Assembly: GCA_963576735.1 (NCBI GenBank)
Contig: OY755177.1
Span: 15,190,001-15,254,000, forward strand
DNA from: Bedellia somnulentella
Taxonomy: Eukaryota > Arthropoda > Insecta > Lepidoptera > Bedelliidae
Reading direction: 5' to 3'
DNA: 64,000 bases
Positions 56,838-64,000 of the stretch are shown one piece after another. The position numbers were made by a program, and so were the translations under genes. The stretch's first letter is position 1; each line of letters begins with the position of its first letter. The notes below the pieces were generated by a model. It was given only the letters and a program-made list of their open reading frames with translations. It was not told where the DNA came from and did not search any database.

Positions 56838-57530
56838 AATGTAGTGAATGAAAGCCAACATGGATTTAGGAAAAAGGATGAATAGATGAATATCACAACA
56901 CCTTTCAAATACATACAATCGGTACTTGATATATGTAATGATAAAAATTACGCCGTGCAATGGGATATTACTACTTATGAAAAAAGCCAACTACAGAGTC
57001 CTGTCCGGCTAGTACGAGCGGTGTTTAAACTAGTTATCGCGTGGGATAAAGCAGCCATCTCTTACGCACTTACTTAGTATCGGATACTGCCATCTCATTC
57101 TAACCGTTATCGTGTCGATAAAATAGCGCTCGTGCTTGCCCTTCAGTATAACATTATTTTAGATATATTGCCTCAGACCAACTAGACTTAGGTATACGTA
57201 GTGATGCCCACAAGTGGTTGATCTCTTAACAAATAGAGGACAATAGAAGTAGTAGAGCTTGAAACTTACTACAAATATAAAATGGTGAGATCAGAAAGGA
57301 GGTCAATGACTACGTCTACTCCACAAGGAAGTGATATACTCGTAGGTTGTGTATTGTTTCTCATATATATTCATGAGCAACCAAAAATAGTAAGTGTCAT
57401 TGTGAAGAGTACTATTTGCCGATGACATTTCTCTTTTAATAAGATAGCTAAAATCTTAAATAAGAATAAAGTTGTCAATTAGATGAATGCACATAAATTT
57501 AAAATAAATTGTTCAAAAAACAAATGAATG
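56838..57530 (+). pseudogene. Reverse transcriptase remnant (Jockey/I-like), interrupted by MITE-F
   Basis: NESQHGFRKK at 56845, then TPFKYIQSVLDICNDKNYAV, MITE-F at 57007-57140, ELETYYKYKMVRSERRS, STPQGSD...GCVLFLIYI (motif B) and ADDISLL (motif C, about 57420). Several frame changes. No endonuclease or 3' end recognised. Confidence 0.65.
57007..57140 (+). mobile_element. MITE-F copy in RT remnant
   Basis: Ends GGCTAGTACGAGCG and CGCTCGTGCTTGCC are imperfect inverted repeats (12 of 14). Confidence 0.8.
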
Positions 57531-57539
57531 CTGAATCCC

Positions 57540-58175
57540 CAGATACCAACTTTCGATCTTACTTACGGGTATAATAATAATAATACATTTAATGTAGAAC
57601 ACACTCATAACACACATTTTATAAATAACAAAATACTTACTTTACACTCTATCTCAATTATACTTATATGTAAATTCTTCAGAAATAACTAAGAACTCTA
57701 TAAAAATCGCGATGAATCTCGGACATATTATTCGACTTCGGCATAGAAATAAACTGGTCATTTCAATTTCAATATTACTTTGCACATGTCTAGCCCATTG
57801 ACAAATAAAATATAAATATATTCCAAATGTGTTAAAAATATGCATATAAATGCTTTTATAGTAGAAACATATAGTAATTAGAAGAAAATTTAAATGAAGG
57901 AGAGCTAGAACTATATAATATTACGAAAATGTATGTGTTGTGAATTTGTGCATGTGTTTTTGTGTGTGTCGGAATGAAACCTTTATATTTTTTCCATTTA
58001 CTGTCCTCGATTGGCAATTCTCCTCTCCTATTTTCCACATTAGTTTTAATTGTAAACTAACTCAGATATAAAAAAATTGCTGTGCTATTTACTAAAACTT
58101 ATTGGGAAAATAGAAACTGTTTGAAATAGAAACTGTAGAACGTTTTTTAAAACAATAAATAATTTTAATATTGAG
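57540..58175. other. P450 intron 7, unassigned AT-rich stretch
   Basis: No coding signal or repeat recognised between the RT remnant and a Rep-B copy. Confidence 0.4.
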
Positions 58176-58177
58176 TA

Positions 58178-58414
58178 GCTGTGTAGTGTCGGCTTGGAAT
58201 AACACTACCCCATTTCTTCCGGTGGGTGTACGTAAGAGGCGACTAACGGTATTGGGGCTTTTTGGGCGATGCGGTTGGAGACCCATCACTAACAACCTTT
58301 ATATCATTATCTTTTCCCCACTTAACTTCCAAAAGTTGTTGAAGAATTTCTAGTTCCCAAACTCTGGCTACCCCTTCAAGATATTTATAGCCGTGAGTAT
58401 ATGTATGTATGTAC
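58178..58414 (+). repeat. Rep-B copy
   Basis: gctgtgtagtgtcggc to the TATG-repeat tail; about 25 bp missing after ggggctttt. Confidence 0.87.
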
Positions 58415-58649
58415 AATTAAATCAAATAAAGAATGTGCTTGCGTGAAAAGATTGCTGAATTTAAATGTATGTATTATTTTTTCCCCGCAAAATGTACTTT
58501 CTAACTATTTCCTTATCTAAATAAAATAAAGAAACTTATTATTTCACTTCATTGCTTTTTAAGGCTTTAGAATATTTTAGCTTATAATATTTTTTTGGTG
58601 TTATGTCCGAATATGTATTATTTTTGTTTTTTTTATTTTGTATAAACCG

Positions 58650-59007
58650 TGATAGCCCAGTGGGTAGAACACTCGGTTATCGTGCAAACGACTAGTGTTC
58701 AAATCCTGGGTCGGGCCTACACCAATTTGTCTTTTCTAAAGACATATGTGTGGTTAATTTATCATGGTTGTCAACGGTGAGGGAAAACATCGTGAGGAAA
58801 CCCACATGGCTGAGTTGTACTTAGTCATGTGACAGTGTATTCGTACAAAACGGCGATAGGCCTGCCCCCTATCACGTGAGTACACTGTCCATGCAAAACG
58901 TGGGTACTCTGAACACCAGGTGACAAAGTCACGTGATGTTCAGAAGTATTAGTACCTCTGCCAACCCCTTCGGGGATATTCGGCGTGAACGTTTATGTTA
59001 TGTTATG
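58650..59007 (+). repeat. SINE-A, full length (clean copy)
   Basis: A box tagcccagtgg, B box gttcaaatcc, and an ATGTT-repeat tail at 58993-59007. The best reference copy in the window. Confidence 0.9.
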
Positions 59008-59317
59008 TTTATTATGTTATTTTGTATACTAATGCTATGTCATAATACTGTTTGTGTGCCAAATGAGTAATTAACATTAAACCATTTCCTCCTGTAGTCG
59101 TAATACAAGGCGATTAAGATGATTGAAGCATATTAGTGTTTGTTGAGTTATGTGTCTGGAAACCTATTACTAACCAACTTTCTTTTATTTTTCATCCATT
59201 CCTAGCTTTACTCCCAAAGAATTGCTAAATCCAGAGATCTGGTTACGACTGATTTTTACGATTATATTCCCTTGAAGGATCAGAATGATGCTGCTTATTT
59301 CATAATAAACATACATA

Positions 59318-59692
59318 AACGTTACATAACATAAACATAAACGTTCACGCCGTTTATCCCCGAAGGGGTTGGCAGAGGTACCAATACTTCTGAACTCACA
59401 TGGCAAGCGCCATCTAGTTTCCAGAGAAGGTACCCACGTTTTGCTTAGACAGTGTACTCACGTGATAGGGGGCAGGCCTATCGCCGTTTTGTACGAATAC
59501 ACTGTCACATGACTAAGTACAACTCAGCCATGTGGGTTTCCTCACGATGTTTTCCCTCACCGTTAACAACCATGATAAATTAACCACACATATGACTTTA
59601 GAAAAGACAAATTGGTGTAGGCCCGACCCAGGATTGGAACTCACGCCCTTCTGTTTTCGGGCGGGTGTTCTATCCACTGGACTATCATGTCG
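59318..59692 (-). repeat. SINE-A, full length
   Basis: Reverse orientation; tail side aacataaacataaacgttcacg, head gactatcatgtc. Confidence 0.88.
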
Positions 59693-59847
59693 CATAAACT
59701 TATTGTAAATGTGTTATTAAACCGCATTTACAGTCCGCATATATATTTTCTCACCTTTTACAATAAAAACCTGAAAAATTGGGTTATATAATTGTAAGCC
59801 CGCGCTCTCTCGTTAGTTTTTTGGTAATAATAAGGTTATAGTAACTA

Positions 59848-61693
59848 TTAACCCTACAATGCATGATTTTTTATAATGTTGTCAATAAAATATATGTGGT
59901 TTAATATAGTGTCTAGAGATAATAAAAAATTATAATAAAAATTAAACTTTATTAATTTTGAAGATATTTATTTTTTAAATTCGGTTCCATATGTGGTACA
60001 GTATGCATTAACATTAATATTTGGTTCTTAATTAGGAACAATGAAAATAATTATATATCCAGTTCCATAAAAAAATGCCTCAACTTATTGATGAAATTTA
60101 TAAAAACAATTGTTGTCTTTGTTGAAACACAACTCAACACGACACTTTTCGCATAATATATAAGTTTTACCCTTGCATTGTGGATATTTACAGCGTTGTC
60201 TCTTCTCGCCCCATATAGGAAGATGATCAAATTTGACTCAAGGGCTCATCAGCATATCTCAAGTCAGAATTATTTTCCATTCCAGAGCATATTTCGGAGT
60301 CGTATGCCATGCCTCTATCGTCACATAGCACGAGAAGCTTATATCCCCATTTGTGTGGTTTGTTCGGAAGATAGTGACGTAGGAAATTTGCAGTCCACTG
60401 ATAAAGACTCCCTCTTACGTATACTCTGGCATTTCTTTCTTAGACTTTCTAGTATTGGCCTTATTTTATGGAGGCGATCATGTCCTGGATGGCATGATGG
60501 TGCTTGTAAGGAATTGTCGTTGAAGTGCAGGAACTGCCTTATCTTCTCAAAATGATTCACGGTCATAGTTTCTCTTACTAAAGGTAAACCTAACTCAGAT
60601 TCCCAGTACATCCGTATATTAGGCAATGGAGTAATGCTCATATGCAAACATATACCTAAAAACTTTTTTAATTCGTATGTGGTGATACAGAACGGTTTAG
60701 ATGGGTCTTTTTGGATGCTGAATTTATGCATTTCTTCAACTATGTGGGTTAGTAGGTCATCATCAAAAAAATATAAAAAATATTGTGATGGAGTATCGAT
60801 AGTTGTGATCGGCGGCTCTAAAACCGTATTTCCAGAAAATTTCGGATAGTTAGCCTGTAAAGACTTCTTTTTCCAAATTAGTAACTTTTCTTTCTTTTAG
60901 CAGCGGTATTATTATTTGAAATCCGATTTCTGGTAACTAGCAAAGTGTATGAACTTCTACTTTGGCGTGATGACGTACTTGGCTCGGAAATGCGGGCTTG
61001 AGGATTTGTTTCGGTGGAGGAGTTGTTTTCGACGAAGGGCGTGCTATAGTAAGTGGAAGATAATGGTGCATACCTAGTAGGCTCAGTTTCATTTTCAGAG
61101 TCACTATCTCCAGTCATTTGGTCCAAGTTTTCTCTGATTTTCGCCATGTCATCATCACTTTCCGCACTCGAAAAGTCTTGACCGTCTTCGCTTCCCGAGG
61201 GTATATCTAAATACTGCTCAATCATCTCATTAGATAGTACCTTCTTCGCCATCATCTGTAATCAAATCTAACAAAAACAACATATTAGAAGTGAACTAAT
61301 GCATGGTGTGCCATATCTGGAACGTTTAAATAAGTAGGTATATTAGTACATAAAACAGTAATAATTTAAAAAAATAACTTACCTTCGTTTAGTGTACACT
61401 ATTTCTAATGTTAACTTATTATTTTCCACTTTGTAATATTGTTCAAACTATTTTATTCAGATTTTTCAATTTACGTAAACAATGAATTCATACCGATCGT
61501 CCAACTTCTGTACAAATCAATGTCAATCGATAGCTTACGCCACCTAGTACATACATTTGTCATTTATAAGCCGTTGCTAAGGGCTTAAAGAACATTCCGT
61601 CGGTAAAAAGATGTCGCTATGTATCTCAAAACAATCAGGAAACTTGTTTATTTTGTTGTACCACATATGGAACAGTATGCGCTGTAGGGTTAA
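59848..61693 (-). mobile_element. piggyBac-like transposon, internally deleted
   Basis: TTAA at 59848-59851 and 61690-61693; inner ends CCCTACAATGCAT and its imperfect inverse (CCCTACAGCGCAT). Subterminal inverted motifs around catatgtgg also pair (59988 and 61668). The transposase runs on the minus strand in pieces, with its middle missing near 60235. This family differs from the 19482-20276 element. Confidence 0.88.
60078..61255 (-). pseudogene. piggyBac-like transposase, frameshifted and deleted
   Basis: Piece 1 (61255-60878): acidic Ser-rich N-terminus, MMAKKVLSNEMIEQYLDIPS. Piece 2 (60850-60339): KKFLGICLHMSITPLPNIRM, MTVNHFEKIRQFLHFND and LSVD. After a frame change near 60365 it continues to DSEICSGMEN and ADEPL (about 60237), then jumps by deletion to the Cys-rich C-terminus RCKYPQCKGKTYILCEKC (about 60150), ending at 60078. 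The acidic catalytic core is incomplete. Confidence 0.82.
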
Positions 61694-61697
61694 AAGT

Positions 61698-61847
61698 AAT
61701 TTAAATCTTTTTGTTCATGAAAACCTCATGTGGGGATTATTACTAATAAATAAAGAATAAATAAAGGAAAGAAAAATTTCGACACAGGCGGGGAATTTTC
61801 CTTTCCTTATTCTTTTTTCTTTCCTTTATTTATTTTTTATTTAACTA
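61698..61847 (+). repeat. Palindromic SINE-C, partly decayed
   Basis: Leader ctttttgttcatgaaaacc, inverted tail, cgacacaggcgggg, then cctttcctt...ctttcctttatttatt. TTAAAAGT flanks it (61690 and 61848); the left copy overlaps the TTAA of the piggyBac-like element. Confidence 0.8.
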
Positions 61848-61961
61848 TTAAAAGTGTGATAACTTGATATGTTACAAACTAGTTTTGTATTGTTTAGCTG
61901 CAGTTAGCTCTAGTAAACATTATACAAAATAGATATCACTTTTAGCGATAAAGTTGCAGGC

Positions 61962-62072
61962 AGTTGCTCAGTTGGCAGAGCGTCGGGGCGTATACCCGAG
62001 GTCGCGGGTTCGATTCCCGCCTGTGTCGAAATTTTTCTTTCCTTTATTTATTCTTTATTTATTAGTAATGTT
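61962..62072 (+). repeat. SINE-C copy, non-palindromic
   Basis: gctcagttggcagagcgtcgg, B box gggttcgattccc, cctgtgtcgaaatttttct, TTTATT tail. The leader is absent. Confidence 0.85.
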
Positions 62073-62193
62073 CAAATTAACTAAAACTTTACTAAATCTA
62101 TTTTAACATAAAATTTTTAGACATGCATGTTTAAATTCCGTTGAAGCACACGAAAATATATCAACTTGCTCCGCAACCTGATTCAGAGACAAG

Positions 62194-62301
62194 ATGGCTC
62201 GAGAGAGCGCACTGTCGCGCAGCACGTTAGTGCGCGCCGCCGGCGTCGCCAGCAGTCGGCCGCGGCGCCGTCGCAAACACGAGCTTGGAACTATCAGATG
62301 A
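62194..62301 (+). other. Short Arg-rich open frame in a GC-rich island
   Basis: 35 codons, MARESALSRSTLVRAAGVAS then SRPRRRRKHELG, within 62190-62280, far richer in GC than its surroundings. No family recognised; probably not a gene. Confidence 0.25.
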
Positions 62302-62394
62302 ACGATACCGAGTATTGTGAGATTATGAATTATACCCCTTAAAATTCAAAAACAGAACGAAAGAAGTGCAAAGTCTCTCCTCACACCCAATGAG

Positions 62395-63575
62395 TAAGAA
62401 TAAAGTAGGGTACATCAAGGGGTAGTAGGGATAAACTCCATACATCTTTCAGTACAGAAATCGATTAAAATTGTTTTGTATTTTCTCCAACATAAGGCAA
62501 TAGTTAACCTCATGTGAAGACCAGATAACTGCGTTGAATTCTAGTATGCTTCTAACTAACGCATTATCAAGTGCCTTTATGGCTTCAAGGTTTCGAAAAC
62601 CCTTGACAGTTCGAAGCACAAAGCCCAGCATTCGAAAAGCTTTCTTACACGTGTTTACCTCTCGAGGTTACGAAAATGTAGATCAGCTGCGATGTTAATC
62701 CCAAGGTCTCGCACTTCATGTCCCCTCGGCAATACTGCGCCATCAATCAAGTATTGATACTGGTATGGAGTCCTCTTTCTAGTTAACGTTATTGTGCTAC
62801 ATTTAGTTAAATTTAAATAAGGTTTGTTAGTTTTACTCCTTTCTACTACACTATTAATATCTTTTTGCAAAAGTTCATAGTCATCAGATGACTTGATGGG
62901 AAGGAAAAGCTTTAAGTCATCCGCGAACATTAGCCAGTTGGTAATTTTTAAAACATTAGGTAGATCATTAATCATAATTAAAAATCCTAAAGGACCAAGA
63001 TTACTTCTTTTATTTACGCCGGAATTTGTGCCTTCCTGGATATGTCGCGTCTGATCTCCGGAGTATACCACTCAGGATATAAATACCTGGGGCAACCCGC
63101 ATAACGCTTTTTAATTGGAACACTATAATTGGATAACTTAGAATTGAATAACTTTTAATTGGAGTCATCTATAATTTTGTTAAATATTAAATAAAAATAA
63201 CACAATGCTTCTACGGAATCTTCCAATTTAATCTGTTAACAATAACTTATTATATAATAAAGAAAAATCTACTTTTTTAAAGTCCCATTCGCGCCTACGT
63301 TCATCTTGAGTTCTAAACCTATATGTATGTGAATTACGCGGAGTCGCCGACGGCATCCCTGTACCACTGTCTACCCCATTACTTTCATGATTTTAATATT
63401 TACATAACCATATCCCTAAAGGAGGGTGATGCGCATCTACATCCACTAACGGCTCATGAGACAACAATATTTTTGGGCAAGATATGTCTGCATTAGAACA
63501 CAAAGAACTAAGTCCTTCTATTCAAAATTGAATTTTCCTGTGTCGATTTGCAGTTAGCTACAAAATATTCATAAT
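62395..63575 (-). mobile_element. Decayed CR1-type LINE, internally deleted
   Basis: Close relative of the 650-4910 element. Endonuclease remnants at about 63070-63575 join directly to RT motif B (SNLGPLGFLIMINDLP) near 63065, so about 1 kb of RT is missing. Motif C is FADDLKLFLP. The RT tail continues at 62449-62631 in another frame. Its downstream edge matches the other copy down to tagggtacatcaagg. Confidence 0.82.
62655..63071 (-). pseudogene. CR1 reverse transcriptase fragment
   Basis: 138 residues with motif B (SNLGPLGF), motif C (FADDLKLFLP) and the thumb-side LNLTKCSTITLTRKRTP. The frame breaks at 62655 and resumes in 62631-62449 (MLGFVLRTVKGF). Confidence 0.82.
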
Positions 63576-63604
63576 AATGATGATGATGATGTATGAATTA
63601 TGAT

Positions 63605-63718
63605 TGATAAATGTAGGCGAAGCTCGAGAGGTTTGCCAGGATCGTACAAAGCGGCGATCGATAGCCTCTATCTACCCCAACAGGAACTAACGGCGTGAGT
63701 ATATGTATTTATGTAAGT
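63605..63718 (+). repeat. Rep-E copy
   Basis: gaagctcgagaggtttgcc to ggcgtgagtatatgtattt; the second clear copy of this short family. Confidence 0.78.
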
Positions 63719-63839
63719 GGTTTTATTTAGATTTCGTTTAAAAAAAACCCATCTTTTATTTTGTTTTACTTAAAGTTATTAAAGTTATTTTTAATTTAAT
63801 TTAATTTATATTTCTATTTATGTTTGTAAAACTAGCGCC

Positions 63840-63990
63840 TTATAGTTGTTAATCAGTCACGGACGTGAGGGAGCGGGGTCTTCTGATACAGGTACTATTA
63901 CTTAATAGAAGGCCCCAGCAAAAAATTGTACTGTAACATCTGGTTTTTGAAATAAACATATTTTATTATTTATTTATTTATTTTATTATT
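63840..63990 (+). repeat. Probable LINE 3' end
   Basis: gagcggggtcttctgatac...aataaacatattttatt with a TTTA-type tail. An AG acceptor-like ttatttccag follows at 63986-63995. Confidence 0.4.
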
Positions 63991-64000
63991 TCCAGCAATG

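Noticed and set aside
63986..64000. Next P450 exon starting at 63996
   Set aside because: Only five bases follow the acceptor-like ttatttccag, and the sequence before it looks like a LINE tail; it cannot be tested here.

Overview
The window looks like moth (Lepidoptera) nuclear DNA: AT-rich, intron-bearing genes with GT/AG borders, and a dense load of lepidopteran-type mobile elements. Lepidoptera is inferred from gene content and repeat style; the species cannot be named.

Three host genes lie on the + strand. (1) The 3' half of a Relish/NF-kappaB p105-like gene, eight in-frame exons from 6270 to 19504, encodes the ankyrin (I-kappaB-like) and death-domain-like regions; the Rel homology domain must lie upstream. 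Its stop codon lies inside a piggyBac-like insertion. (2) A complete three-exon homologue of human C15orf61, 26235-29793, 152 residues. (3) The first seven exons (403 residues) of a CYP2-clan cytochrome P450, probably CYP304-like, 33228-52466; the heme-binding exon(s) lie beyond the window.

Most other DNA is mobile. Recognisable elements are a nearly full-length CR1-type LINE with a PHD-finger ORF1 (about 650-4910, minus) and a decayed relative (62395-63575, minus); a Ty3/Gypsy element with two apparently identical 490-bp LTRs but no reverse transcriptase (10523-14885); an RTE-type LINE fragment (22450-23545); a third RT remnant (56838-57530); a retroelement C-terminal fragment (52560-53283); two piggyBac-like elements (19486-20272, 59852-61689); a P-element-like transposon with split THAP exons (47703-49431) holding a mariner fragment; and several MITE or foldback elements.

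Short interspersed families, with names used only here: SINE-A (about 370 bp, tRNA-derived, ATGTT-repeat tail); Rep-B (about 250 bp, TATG-repeat tail, target duplications of 9-14 bp, over 25 copies or fragments); SINE-C (tRNA-derived, TTTATT-rich tail, with a palindromic subgroup); SINE-D (about 230 bp, tRNA-derived); Rep-E (about 100 bp, sharing its 3' end with Rep-B); and MITE-F (about 135 bp).

Layout: 1-5250 CR1 element and SINE fragments; 5392-5636 inverted-repeat element; 6270-19504 Relish exons, with the Gypsy element and a local duplication in the largest intron; 19486-26230 intergenic DNA with piggyBac-like, RTE and MITE sequences; 26235-29793 the C15orf61 homologue; 29794-33227 intergenic; 33228 to the end, the P450 with TE-filled introns. 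The host genes show no evident functional link.
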